Origin: Ancylomarina longa
GTDB taxonomy: Bacteria; Bacteroidota; Bacteroidia; Bacteroidales; Marinifilaceae
NCBI RefSeq assembly: GCF_003996985.1
Contig: NZ_RJJX01000017.1
Span: forward strand, 1-64,000
Direction of reading: 5' to 3'
DNA: 64,000 nucleotides
Shown: positions 10,861-19,718 of the stretch, one piece after another
Numbering within the stretch: position 1 is the first letter of the stretch
Layout: each line of letters begins with the position of its first letter
Notes under the pieces: model-generated
Database searches by the model: none
The model's input: the letters and a program-made list of their open reading frames with translations, nothing else
What the model was told of the DNA's origin: nothing
Made by a program: the position numbers and the translations under genes

Positions 10861-12921
10861 TTAGCAGGAAGTTAGGACATCCTCTTTTTTACATACTTGT
10901 TCCGTATTTGGAATTGTGAATCGAAAGGTACTGCCAACACCTACCGTGCTATCCACCCATAATTTGCCATTATTCTGGTGAACAAAATCTCTACAAAGAA
11001 TTAAACCCAAACCATTACCACTTTCGCCTCTGGTTCCTGCACTCGATTTGCCATCATTCAGTACGAAAAGCTGCGATATTTTATCTGTATCAATGCCAAC
11101 GCCGCTATCTTTCACCCATATCTCGGTTATTTTTTCTTTACATTTTGCTCCCAGAATAATAATTCCACCTTCAGCTGTAAATTTGATAGCATTGTTAATC
11201 AGATTACGAATTACTGTTTCCAGCATGTGGCGATCAGCAAGAATAGCACAATCTTCATCTATTATTAATTGGAGATGAATGTTTTTTTGTTTGGCAACAG
11301 ATTGGTAGGTTTCCATATTCGCCATTAAAATATTTTTCAATGAGATCGAAACCGGACGATAAGGTAATTTACCCGATTGATTTAAGGACCAGGCCAATAA
11401 GTTATCCGTTAAATTCAGCACCCTGCGAATAGATTCTTCCAGATCCTTACTTGTTTCATTCAGTAATTTGAAACGGCCTTGCTCAATAAACAAGGGAATT
11501 AATTTTGATATTCCGGATACCGAAGCAAGTGGGGATCGTAAATCGTGCGATATAATTTGGAATAGTTTGTTCTTGGTTTGGTTGGATATTTGCAGATCTT
11601 GATTTCTGGCATCTAATAAATGTTTGTGCCATTCAATTCTTGATTTTTGAATCTGTAGGAGCTTGTTAATTTTTTTGTTTTTATAAAACGATTGAATAAT
11701 AAATACAGCATAAGCCAGTAGTAAAATAAGAAAGATCAAAAGTCCGTTTCTCTGTTTCAGATTGGTTTTATTTTCCTTTTCTAAAGCTGTAATATGTGCT
11801 ACCTTTTTTTCTGTCTCGTACTTGGTTTGCAGGTTTGCAATTTGTTGCAAGTTCTCCTTGTTCAGAAGGCTATCGGTTACTGCTTTATAGGTGTCAAAAT
11901 AATAGATAACACTATCGGGTTGATTTAAATAGGAGAATGTTTTAAGAATCTCCCTACTGCTGCTTTGCTGACCTTCCAGATTACCTGTTTCCGAAGCCAA
12001 TTGAAATGCACGTTTGCTGTATTGCAAGGATTTTTCGAATTCATTGAGCATATAATAAGCCTGTGAAATTCCGTTAAGCGAGATAAGAATTGAATTTTTA
12101 TTACCCAGTTCTTTTTTTAATTGCAGACTTTGTTTTTGATATTGCAAGGCAAGCTGATATTGTTTCATTTCCAAAAAACAAGCACCAATATTGTGATAGG
12201 TTTGTGCCAGACGATATTTACTGGACTTTTGTTTCAATACATCTAAATTTTTTTTATAATAGGTGAGTGCTTCAGAAAACTTATTTTGTATGGATAAGAT
12301 GTTGGCGATATTTGTATTAGAACTGTACAGCGATAATATTAAATCTTTCTCTTTAAATATTTGTGCAGCTCTCCTATAATATTCCAAAGCCTTATTGTAA
12401 TCTTTCAGGTGTTTCTTGACAAGACCTAAGCTGTTTAGTGATAATGCTGCTAATTGATAATTTTTATATTTTAAAGAATATTTATAGCAACTTAGAAAAT
12501 CTTTGAATGCTTGAGTGTACTCATTTCGATTTAGATAAATATTGCCACGATTTAGGTAGGTTTGGTTAATTCCAAGAGAATCCTGAGATTGAGAAAATTG
12601 ATCTATTGCTTTAGAATAATAGGAAAGCGCATTGTTGTAATCCGCTTTGCGATAATGAATCAAACCAATGCGAATGAGAGCTTGCCCGGCATCGGAGTAA
12701 TTATTGGTAGCATTAGCCAGTTGAATTGTTTTTTCAGCATAGAAAAGTGCTTCTTTGGGAGATTTCCTGTAGTTTTTGCCTGTCCAATCGTTTAAGAATT
12801 CAATTTTTGATTGGTCATCCGTAAGCGTATCTAATTTATTTTCCACAAATTCGATTATTTGAGCAGATGCTGTATACATCTGTAAAAATAGAAAGCATAT
12901 GAATAGTGGTAGTTTTAACAT
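10861..12921 (-). CDS. TPR-containing sensor histidine kinase
   Basis: A two-component sensor anchored in the inner membrane. From the ATG at 12921 the protein starts with a signal peptide (MLKLPLFICFLFLQMYTASAQ). About six to eight tetratricopeptide repeats follow, so the sensor part is periplasmic. A single membrane segment (GLLIFLILLLAYAVFIIQSF) is followed by a coiled linker, HisKA with the phosphorylated His in ISHDLRSPLA, and HATPase_c with the N box NLINNAIKFT, DSGVGID and GNGLGLILC. No response regulator gene is adjacent. A longer frame to 12948 begins with TTG and spoils the signal peptide, so I chose 12921. Confidence 0.92.
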   Translation of the reverse strand: MLKLPLFICFLFLQMYTASAQIIEFVENKLDTLTDDQSKIEFLNDWTGKNYRKSPKEALFYAEKTIQLANATNNYSDAGQALIRIGLIHYRKADYNNALSYYSKAIDQFSQSQDSLGINQTYLNRGNIYLNRNEYTQAFKDFLSCYKYSLKYKNYQLAALSLNSLGLVKKHLKDYNKALEYYRRAAQIFKEKDLILSLYSSNTNIANILSIQNKFSEALTYYKKNLDVLKQKSSKYRLAQTYHNIGACFLEMKQYQLALQYQKQSLQLKKELGNKNSILISLNGISQAYYMLNEFEKSLQYSKRAFQLASETGNLEGQQSSSREILKTFSYLNQPDSVIYYFDTYKAVTDSLLNKENLQQIANLQTKYETEKKVAHITALEKENKTNLKQRNGLLIFLILLLAYAVFIIQSFYKNKKINKLLQIQKSRIEWHKHLLDARNQDLQISNQTKNKLFQIISHDLRSPLASVSGISKLIPLFIEQGRFKLLNETSKDLEESIRRVLNLTDNLLAWSLNQSGKLPYRPVSISLKNILMANMETYQSVAKQKNIHLQLIIDEDCAILADRHMLETVIRNLINNAIKFTAEGGIIILGAKCKEKITEIWVKDSGVGIDTDKISQLFVLNDGKSSAGTRGESGNGLGLILCRDFVHQNNGKLWVDSTVGVGSTFRFTIPNTEQVCKKEDVLTSC

Positions 12922-12960
12922 TGTAATTGCTAAACGGATGAAAAACAAAAACTAATATAT

Positions 12961-13008
12961 GAAAAATGAATGACAAACAGAAGATTCTTTATGAAGCCTG
13001 CCATTCAT
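12961..13008 (-). terminator. possible terminator of the 114-residue protein gene
   Basis: On the minus strand ATGAATG (13008-13002) pairs with CATTCAT (12972-12966) across an extended imperfect stem and is followed by TTTTTC. It lies 29 bases after the stop codon. Confidence 0.5.
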
Positions 13009-13036
13009 CATTCAACATTTTATTTTTTAACTGATT

Positions 13037-13381
13037 TTAAGGAAGAGTTGATTCTGCATCTTCATAGTCCACTTCGGTACTATTATCTTCAACTGGATTT
13101 CTCAAAGCTGAGGATTCTACGATAACCATACTAGTGCTTTTAACTTCCTTTGTTGGACCCTGTTCTAAGGGAACCGAAAACTCAGCCATTGCATTGCTTT
13201 CTGAACCATTCGTAATTACTTTGGCAGTTACAGCCCATAGCTTTTTACCGTTTTTTTTAATTTCGCTCTGACTTAATGAACTTAGAGCATAGCCTTTAGG
13301 TAAGGCAACCACAGCATTCATGGTGTAAATTCCAGTAGATTCAGATTTCGTCAAATTTACATAGGGTTTAAATAATCTCAT
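13037..13381 (-). CDS. small protein of unknown function
   Basis: A 114-residue soluble protein with no signal peptide. The first 75 residues look folded and strand-rich (SESTGIYTMNAVVALPKGYA). The tail is acidic and low in complexity (VEDNSTEVDYEDAESTLP). No known motif. It lies between two unrelated genes on the same strand, 76 bases from the histidine kinase start. The frame is clean, has an ATG start and a hairpin behind it, which supports a real gene. Confidence 0.6.
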   Translation of the reverse strand: MRLFKPYVNLTKSESTGIYTMNAVVALPKGYALSSLSQSEIKKNGKKLWAVTAKVITNGSESNAMAEFSVPLEQGPTKEVKSTSMVIVESSALRNPVEDNSTEVDYEDAESTLP

Positions 13382-13605
13382 TTTAAATCATTTTTGGTTA
13401 AAAATATGTACTATAGATTTTCACCGGATGAAATTACGAAATTACTATGGTAAAGCAAATGGAAAGCTACATAAAATATATAAAAAGGAATAGTATAGCC
13501 AAATTGAAAACTACACTCCTGTATTTATCAGATGATACAATATTTAAAGATTGGAATCGTAGTTCTTTTTCTTTTAAATTATATAGTTTCTTCAATGAAG
13601 TTTTT

Positions 13606-14595
13606 TTAGAAATTCAATATATCTTCAATAGACTTCAATTCAGAATGTTCAAAGTTTAGATTCCTTAAACTGTCGATATTCTGATCGAGTTGTTGAACCG
13701 AACTGGAACCTACCAAAACAGAGGTGATGCGTTCGTCTTTTAGCAACCATACGATAGCCATTTGCGCAAGACTTTGATTTCTGTTCTTTGCTATATCGTT
13801 TAATGCAACTACTTTTTTAATTACACTTTCCGTGATCTGATCTTTTTGAAGAAAACCGTGTGCTTTAGCTGCTCTTGAACCTTCGGGAATTCCTTTGATA
13901 TATTTATTGGTTAATAAACCTTGTGCCAAAGGGGAGAAGACTATGGATCCAATTCCATCCTTTTCTATGGTATCCAATAAGCCATCTTCTACCCAGCGAT
14001 CGAACATGGAATATCTGGGCTGGTGAATTAAACATGGAGTACCTAATTCTCTCAAAATTCGAGCTGCCTCGCGAGTCTGATCCGGTGAATAGGACGAAAT
14101 ACCCACATAAAGCGCTTTACCTTGCCGAACCACATGATCTAAAGCCATCATGGTTTCTTCTAAAGGTGTATTGGGGTCGGGACGATGGGAGTAGAAAATA
14201 TCGACATAATCCAGTCCCATTCTTTTTAAGCTTTGATCAAGACTGGCGATTAAATATTTTCGTGATCCCCATTCACCATAAGGGCCTGGCCACATATAGT
14301 AACCTGCCTTTGTGGAGATAATCATTTCGTCGCGATAGGCTTTCAGGTCTTGCTTAAAAATTCTTCCAAAGTTCTCTTCTGCCGAACCAGCAGGAGGTCC
14401 GTAATTGTTGGCTAAATCAAAATGGGTAATACCTCGGTCAAAGGCCCTGTAGATGATATTTTTGAAATCATCATATATATCAATATGTCCGAAATTGTGC
14501 CATAATCCTAATGAAATGGCAGGCAATAACAGTCCACTTCTACCACATCGGCGGTAGGGCATATCTTGGTATCTGGCTTCTGATGCTTTGTACAT
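13606..14595 (-). CDS. aldo/keto reductase, YghZ-like
   Basis: A 329-residue NADPH-dependent oxidoreductase of the aldo/keto reductase family. The close YghZ (L-glyceraldehyde 3-phosphate reductase) pattern is clear: YRRCGRSGLLLPAISLGLWH, FDLANNYGPPAGSAEENFG with the catalytic Asp and Tyr, STKAGYYMWPGPYGEWGSRK with the catalytic Lys, DYVDIFYSHRPDPNTPLEET, and GISSYSPDQT. Likely cytosolic detoxification of reactive aldehydes. It stands alone. Confidence 0.92.
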   Translation of the reverse strand: MYKASEARYQDMPYRRCGRSGLLLPAISLGLWHNFGHIDIYDDFKNIIYRAFDRGITHFDLANNYGPPAGSAEENFGRIFKQDLKAYRDEMIISTKAGYYMWPGPYGEWGSRKYLIASLDQSLKRMGLDYVDIFYSHRPDPNTPLEETMMALDHVVRQGKALYVGISSYSPDQTREAARILRELGTPCLIHQPRYSMFDRWVEDGLLDTIEKDGIGSIVFSPLAQGLLTNKYIKGIPEGSRAAKAHGFLQKDQITESVIKKVVALNDIAKNRNQSLAQMAIVWLLKDERITSVLVGSSSVQQLDQNIDSLRNLNFEHSELKSIEDILNF

Positions 14596-14843
14596 AGTTT
14601 CTTCTTTTTAATTGTAGCGTGAAGATAACAAAAGAAAAAGAAGTTGAAATTACCCAATGAGGCTAATCTCAAAAAAAATACACGAAGCCTTGATGTGAAC
14701 CAGGAATTAAAGATCCCTTATTAATAGAAATATTTGTATTAAGAGAAGGAGGTGTTATTTGGTTAAAGCAAGTGTGAGATTAGAAAAATAAAGTTCTCCT
14801 AATCTCCACATGCCAGATAATATCAGTGGAAAGGTGAATATCC

Positions 14844-15554
14844 TTATTTTGTTGGTTCTTTATCATCTTCCTCGGGTAATTCCTGATGACGCAAATCAAT
14901 GCCTTGTAAATAGTAAATCGATGCTTCGGCAATATTGGTTGCATTATCAGCAATACGTTCAATGCTGCCAAGAATACTATTAAAATTAAGTAGGTTGTAG
15001 ATGATCGTTGGCTCTACACCTTCGGGAGCATTCTTTTTTACCATTCGTTTTAACAATTGAGACTGCATTTCATCAACTATCTCGTCGTTTTTAATGGTCC
15101 AAATGGCGTATTCGTGATCTCCGTCTTCAAAAGAGATAAGTGCCTTACGTACCATTTTTTCACTAATGGAAAGCATATTTAGTACCGACTCTTTCTGATT
15201 TTCAGGAATACAAGGAGGATCCATTTTATGGAAAAATCGCATCACATTATTTAGTTGATCACCAATACGCTCCAAGTGACCAATCATTCTGAAATAGGAA
15301 ACCATCAAGCGCAAATCTTTTGCCATTGGTTGTTGCAATCCCATGGTTAATATGATATTATCGCTCATTTTCAGTTCGAACTGATCGAGTTTTTCCTCAT
15401 TCTTTTTAAAATGATCAACTGTTTTGGGATCCATTTTATTTAAACCAGTTAGCACCAATTCATCTAATATTTCAAACTGTTCAAACAATACCAGTTTCAT
15501 TTTACTAAAATCAAGGTGCAGCTTATCAAATCGCTTATCTTTTTTTATGGACAT
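14844..15554 (-). CDS. phoU: phosphate transport regulator PhoU
   Basis: A 236-residue helical protein made of two PhoU repeats. It links the Pst transporter to the Pho two-component system and damps the response when phosphate is plentiful. Conserved segments seen are QQPMAKDLRLMVSYFRMIGH with the LERIGDQ metal-binding motif, and SILGSIERIADNATNIAEA in the second half. It is the last gene of pst, 41 bases after pstB. The phoB/phoR pair is not in the window. Confidence 0.95.
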   Translation of the reverse strand: MSIKKDKRFDKLHLDFSKMKLVLFEQFEILDELVLTGLNKMDPKTVDHFKKNEEKLDQFELKMSDNIILTMGLQQPMAKDLRLMVSYFRMIGHLERIGDQLNNVMRFFHKMDPPCIPENQKESVLNMLSISEKMVRKALISFEDGDHEYAIWTIKNDEIVDEMQSQLLKRMVKKNAPEGVEPTIIYNLLNFNSILGSIERIADNATNIAEASIYYLQGIDLRHQELPEEDDKEPTK

Positions 15555-15595
15555 GGTTCGTGTTTTATTAATAGATTATAATTTACGAAGCGGAA

Positions 15596-16438
15596 TTAAC
15601 CTATTTTTCCGGTAAGATATTCTTCCGTACGATTATCTTTTGGCATAGTGAACATCTGCTTTGTTTTGCCATATTCTACAAGTTCTCCTAAATACATAAA
15701 CATAGAATAATCTGAAATTCTGGCAGCCTGCGACATGTTATGAGTGACTAAAACAATTGTAAAGTCTTTTTTTAATTTCACCAATAAATCTTCAATTTTA
15801 GCGGTAGCAATAGGATCAAGGGCAGATGTGGGTTCATCCAAAAGGATTATTTCCGGCGTATAAGCCAATGCACGAGCAATACATAAACGTTGTTGCTGAC
15901 CTCCGGAAAGAAAAGTTCCCCGATTGTGAAGTGCATCTTTCACCTCATCCCATAACCCAACTTCGCGTAAGGATCGTTCCACAATCTCATCTTTCTCAGG
16001 TCGTTTTAGTTTGATACCGTTGAGATTAAAACCAGCAATTACATTATCGTAGATACTCATGGTTGGAAATGGATTAGGGCGTTGAAAAACCATACCAATT
16101 TTGCGTCGAAGTTGAATAGGGTTTAGCTTGTATATATTTTCATCGCCCAAATAAACGGCTCCCTTATTGTGAGTGTTGGGATACAATTCATGCATGCGAT
16201 TTACAGCTCTCAGGAGGGTGCTTTTCCCACAACCGGATGGTCCCATGATTGCCGTAATTTTATTTCTGGCAATTCCGGCACTCACATTGCGGATAGAATA
16301 TTTATCTCCTCCATACGAAACAGATAAATCATCAATTTTTAAAACAGGAGAGTCTATATGTTCTATTGAATTCTGTATCACGTTCAATTTTTTATTTGTT
16401 TTGGTAATTGGCATTTCAGCTAGTATTGTACTTTCCAT
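15596..16438 (-). CDS. pstB: phosphate ABC transporter ATPase PstB
   Basis: The ATPase of the high-affinity phosphate importer, on the cytosolic face. In 280 residues it has Walker A GPSGCGKST, the RPNPFPMSIYDNV-like Q-loop (QRPNPFPTMSIYDNV), signature LSGGQQQRLCIARA, Walker B EIILLDEPTSALD, and the H-loop THNMSQA. About 25 residues precede the usual PstB start (residues 1-30, MESTILAEMPITKTNKKLN). The gene overlaps the end of pstA by 19 bases, so translation is probably coupled. Confidence 0.97.
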   Translation of the reverse strand: MESTILAEMPITKTNKKLNVIQNSIEHIDSPVLKIDDLSVSYGGDKYSIRNVSAGIARNKITAIMGPSGCGKSTLLRAVNRMHELYPNTHNKGAVYLGDENIYKLNPIQLRRKIGMVFQRPNPFPTMSIYDNVIAGFNLNGIKLKRPEKDEIVERSLREVGLWDEVKDALHNRGTFLSGGQQQRLCIARALAYTPEIILLDEPTSALDPIATAKIEDLLVKLKKDFTIVLVTHNMSQAARISDYSMFMYLGELVEYGKTKQMFTMPKDNRTEEYLTGKIG

Positions 16439-17313
16439 TTTTTAGCAATTGCTTTAGCTCCCAGGTTTAAGCATAAAATTAGAATTAGAAGTAATAAAGA
16501 AGCACTCCAAATCATGCTGACTAAATTGGGATCGTTATAAAATTCCCATACCAGAAGCGGAATAGCACTGGTAGGTTGGGTGATATTTGTTTGTATAGCA
16601 GTACTTCCTAAAGCGGTAAGCATCAGTGGCGCTGTTTCTCCGGCGATTCTGGATATTCCCAGCATCACTCCGGTTAAGATACCGGAAATTCCGGTAGGTA
16701 TCACAACTTTTAACATGACTCTGTGGTAAGGTACTCCTAATGATAAGGCGGCTTCCTTTAAGGATATAGGAATCATTTTTAAGGTTTCCTCAGTAGATCG
16801 AACAATTGATGGTAACATCATAATGGATAGAGCAATGCTACCTGCAAGTGCTGAAAATCCACCAGTTACAGGTTTCACAATCCAAATGTAACCAATAACT
16901 CCCAAAACGATGGAAGGTACTCCTTGCAGCATATCTACAATAAAACGGACGATACCTGCAAATCTATCCTCGGCATTTTCGGAGAGATAGGTTCCGCAAA
17001 TAATTCCCAACGGAATGGCAATGATAGAAGCTAAACCCACAATAATGAGAGTTCCTACAATACCATTGGCGATACCGCCAGGTATAATTTCATGATTACT
17101 TACTGCAATCATTGCATCCATTGTATCCGGTGCAACTTCAAATAAAAAGTTGATGTTGATTTGCTTGTATCCTTTTAAAATCAATTCGTAAAGAATAAGG
17201 AAAAGCGGAATGCTGGAAAGAAAAGCGAACGAAATCATGCCATAAGTAAAGATCTTATCCTTTAGCAGACGGCGTTTGATGTTTCGATCGGATATTTCAG
17301 TAGAGATATTCAT
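16420..17313 (-). CDS. pstA: phosphate ABC transporter permease PstA
   Basis: Inner-membrane permease of the Pst importer. 297 residues with about six membrane helices and the MetI-like permease loop ISLKEAALSLGVPYHRVMLK that docks with PstB. GIANGIVGTLIIVGLASIIA and IVDMLQGVPSIVLG are typical PstA segments. It is followed by pstB with a 19-base overlap and preceded by pstC with about 95 bases between them. Confidence 0.95.
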   Translation of the reverse strand: MNISTEISDRNIKRRLLKDKIFTYGMISFAFLSSIPLFLILYELILKGYKQININFLFEVAPDTMDAMIAVSNHEIIPGGIANGIVGTLIIVGLASIIAIPLGIICGTYLSENAEDRFAGIVRFIVDMLQGVPSIVLGVIGYIWIVKPVTGGFSALAGSIALSIMMLPSIVRSTEETLKMIPISLKEAALSLGVPYHRVMLKVVIPTGISGILTGVMLGISRIAGETAPLMLTALGSTAIQTNITQPTSAIPLLVWEFYNDPNLVSMIWSASLLLLILILCLNLGAKAIAKKWKVQY

Positions 17314-17408
17314 CAGTTTATAGTTTCCATGTTAAGATCAGATGGAAATTACCATGAAGTGAATAATCATTTATTCATGGATCTTACCTTCTGTATTATT
17401 TAAGTAGG

Positions 17409-18263
17409 CTATGCCGATAATTTTTTCATTATTAATTTACCAAGAAGGTTTACAATACCTGTGATGATGAAAAGGATTAGTCCTATTTCTACAAGTGATG
17501 TGTATTTTAAGCCTTCAGCTTCTCCAAATTGGTTTGCAATTAAACTAGCCATGGTATTCCCCAGATCAAAAATTCCTGCCGGGATTTTATTGGAGTTACC
17601 AATCAACATGGTTACTGCCATTGTTTCACCAATTGCTCTTCCCAAAGCGAGGATGTAACCTGCAAAAATTCCGGAACCTGCATTTGGGATAATAACATTC
17701 CTTACCACCTCGAAACGAGTAGCTCCGAGCGAGTAGGCTGCCTCCTTTAAACTACCGGGAACCATAGAGATTACCTCGGAACCTAAAGAGGAAGCATAAG
17801 GAATAATCATGATTGCCAACACAATGGAAGAAGTGAATATACCAAAGCCTTGCGCGTTAATACCTAATTCCGAGATTAAAGGTCTTAATGCATAAAATCC
17901 CCATAATCCATATACAACCGAAGGGATTCCTGCAAGAAGATCGATGACAGATCTTAAAAATGAAGGAAGCTTGCCGTGCTTAAAATATTCTCCTAAGAAT
18001 AAAGAAATGGAGAAGGCGAATGGGAATGTTATTAATAAAGCCAGAATGGATGTCATCAAAGTGCCGATGATAAATGGAAGGGCACCGTATGATTCCCTGC
18101 CTTCGGTAGGATTCCAATCGGACGAGAAAATGAATCCAAATCCGTATTCTTTAAAAGAGGGGATGGATCCAACAAAAAGAGTAGCAACAATTCCTACTGC
18201 TATTAACACAATAAGAATACCGCTACTAGCCAGAAGATATTTGAATATTTTTTCGCTATTCAT
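17409..18263 (-). CDS. pstC: phosphate ABC transporter permease PstC
   Basis: Inner-membrane permease that pairs with PstA. It has about six helices, the FGSIPSF-like periplasmic stretch (FVGSIPSFKEYGFGFIF), the family motif VDLLAGIPSVVYGLWG, and the ATPase-contact loop VPGSLKEAAYSLGATRFEVV. I place the start at the ATG at 18263 (MNSEKIFKYLL); the upstream TTG at 18281 would add six polar residues without support. A large hairpin separates it from pstS. Confidence 0.95.
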   Translation of the reverse strand: MNSEKIFKYLLASSGILIVLIAVGIVATLFVGSIPSFKEYGFGFIFSSDWNPTEGRESYGALPFIIGTLMTSILALLITFPFAFSISLFLGEYFKHGKLPSFLRSVIDLLAGIPSVVYGLWGFYALRPLISELGINAQGFGIFTSSIVLAIMIIPYASSLGSEVISMVPGSLKEAAYSLGATRFEVVRNVIIPNAGSGIFAGYILALGRAIGETMAVTMLIGNSNKIPAGIFDLGNTMASLIANQFGEAEGLKYTSLVEIGLILFIITGIVNLLGKLIMKKLSA

Positions 18264-18292
18264 GAGCTTTATACAATTCAAAAAAATATAAG

Positions 18293-18370
18293 AACGAGCT
18301 TGTTTTTACGATAGTCCTGGAGAACTTTTTTCTTATCTAAGCCATAAGATGTTGTAAAAACAAGCTCGTT
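18293..18370 (-). promoter_or_regulatory. long hairpin between pstS and pstC
   Basis: AACGAGCTTGTTTTTAC (18293-18309) and GTAAAAACAAGCTCGTT (18354-18370) form a perfect 17-bp inverted repeat. The 44-base loop contains a smaller CTTAT/ATAAG stem. It sits in the 127-base gap between the binding-protein gene and the first permease gene. Such intercistronic hairpins commonly protect the upstream message or cause partial termination, so that more binding protein than permease is made. That role is inferred here. Confidence 0.75.
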
Positions 18371-18390
18371 TAAACAATTAAGTCGGTTTA

Positions 18391-19461
18391 TTATTTCAAT
18401 GCTTTTCCCTTATAGGTTACTTTGGCAAGAACGGCTTTCGCTTTTGCAACAGCAGCCTTTGGAAGTGGAGCATAATTTACTTTTGTAGTTTCTTTTTGAG
18501 TAGCTTCGCTAACAATCCAGTTGATAAGTTTAACTGTTTGAGTGGCTTGATCTAAACTTCTGTTGTTATAGTTTTGTTCTTTATAGATGATCAGCCAAGT
18601 GAAACTTGAGATAGGATAACCTTCGGCAGCTGTAGTGTTCGTAAGACTAACCCTTGTGTCGGCAGGCATTTCTCCTTTTGCCGAAGCACTTACCGATTCA
18701 AGTGATGGAAGGATAAAGTTTCCTGCCTGATTTTGAATACTGGCAACCGGGATACCTTGAGCGAAAGCATACTCAGAACCGATATATCCAATAGCTCCTT
18801 TGGTTTGGCTAATGGTTCCGGCTACACCAGGATTTCCTTTAGCACCTATTCCCACAGGCCATTGTAAAGCTTTACCGGCACCAATTTTTGCTGCCCATTT
18901 TGTACTAACCTTACTCATATAATCACTGAAAATAAAAGTAGTACCACTACCATCAGAACGATAGACTACAGTAATTGCCAAGTCTGGTAAATTAACACCC
19001 GGATTAACAGCTGCAATCTTAGGATCATTCCAATTGGTAATTTTTCCCATAAATACACCTTCCATTAATTCAGGTGTAAATTTTAGAGCTGGTTTTCCCG
19101 GTAGATTATAAGCAGCAACAACAGCACCCAAACAAGTAGGAATATGAAGTACTTCGCCAGGCATATCAGCTAGCTTCTTATCACTCAGGAAAGCATCACT
19201 TGCACCAAAGTCAACAATTTTATCTTTTAAACTACGAATTCCACCGCCAGAGCCGATACCACCGTAAGTAACCAGCAAAGATTGTTCTTTTGTATAGGTT
19301 TTGAATATTTTATTGTAGAATGGCTGCGGGAAAGTAGCTCCGGCGCCAGTAATGGTTTTTGCTTTTGCGTTGCTTTCAGTTTTTTTCTTGCCTGCGTTTC
19401 CACAACTTACCATTAAGGCAACAGCAATGATGGCGGTAAAAAGCAATTGTAATTTTTTCAT
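18391..19461 (-). CDS. pstS: phosphate-binding protein PstS
   Basis: The phosphate-binding component of the importer. A 356-residue lipoprotein: signal peptide MKKLQLLFTAIIAVALMVSC with lipobox MVSC, then mature protein. Family motifs are GAGATFPQPFYNKIF, TYGGIGSGGGIRSLKDKIVDFGASD, YRSDGSGTTFIFSDYMSKV (phosphate ligands) and GAIGYIGSEYA. It is the first gene of pstSCAB-phoU, behind a Pho box. The operon has a single copy of each component. Confidence 0.97.
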   Translation of the reverse strand: MKKLQLLFTAIIAVALMVSCGNAGKKKTESNAKAKTITGAGATFPQPFYNKIFKTYTKEQSLLVTYGGIGSGGGIRSLKDKIVDFGASDAFLSDKKLADMPGEVLHIPTCLGAVVAAYNLPGKPALKFTPELMEGVFMGKITNWNDPKIAAVNPGVNLPDLAITVVYRSDGSGTTFIFSDYMSKVSTKWAAKIGAGKALQWPVGIGAKGNPGVAGTISQTKGAIGYIGSEYAFAQGIPVASIQNQAGNFILPSLESVSASAKGEMPADTRVSLTNTTAAEGYPISSFTWLIIYKEQNYNNRSLDQATQTVKLINWIVSEATQKETTKVNYAPLPKAAVAKAKAVLAKVTYKGKALK

Positions 19462-19575
19462 TTTTCCAGATTTTAATTTAAAAATGATTGTTTGAGGATT
19501 TTATTTATTTTTAAAAGTCAATAGAATAATTTCCATTTATATCAGAGGTCTTTACTTATCCTCTTTTTTGTACTA

Positions 19576-19583
19576 CAATGATA
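19576..19583 (-). promoter_or_regulatory. candidate -7 element of pstS
   Basis: On the minus strand TATCATTG matches TAnnTTTG at seven of eight positions. No -33 TTTG is seen upstream; the phased Pho repeats take that place, as expected for an activator-dependent promoter. Confidence 0.4.
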
Positions 19584-19633
19584 TAAACACAATATTACAG
19601 GAATGTTACAGGAATGTTAACAAATCGTTACAT
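19584..19633. promoter_or_regulatory. Pho box upstream of pstS
   Basis: Read on the plus strand, TTACAG (19595), TTACAG (19606), TTAACA (19617) and TTACAT (19628) recur at exactly 11-bp spacing, with a weaker TAAACA at 19584. The 11-bp-phased TTAACA-type direct repeat is the known layout of PhoP/PhoB family binding sites. It lies about 120-170 bases upstream of pstS and just upstream of a candidate -7 element. Confidence 0.8.
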
Positions 19634-19718
19634 CTCGTAATATTCAGAAAATCAAGCTTTAGAATTTTTGTTGGCGTACAGTGTTTTTAATTTAGTGTCG
19701 AAATATTTATTTGATATC

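Noticed and set aside
13447-13659. small plus-strand open frame of 70 residues
   Set aside because: It overlaps the end of the aldo/keto reductase gene and is Lys/Ile/Phe-rich, as expected for chance frames in AT-rich DNA.
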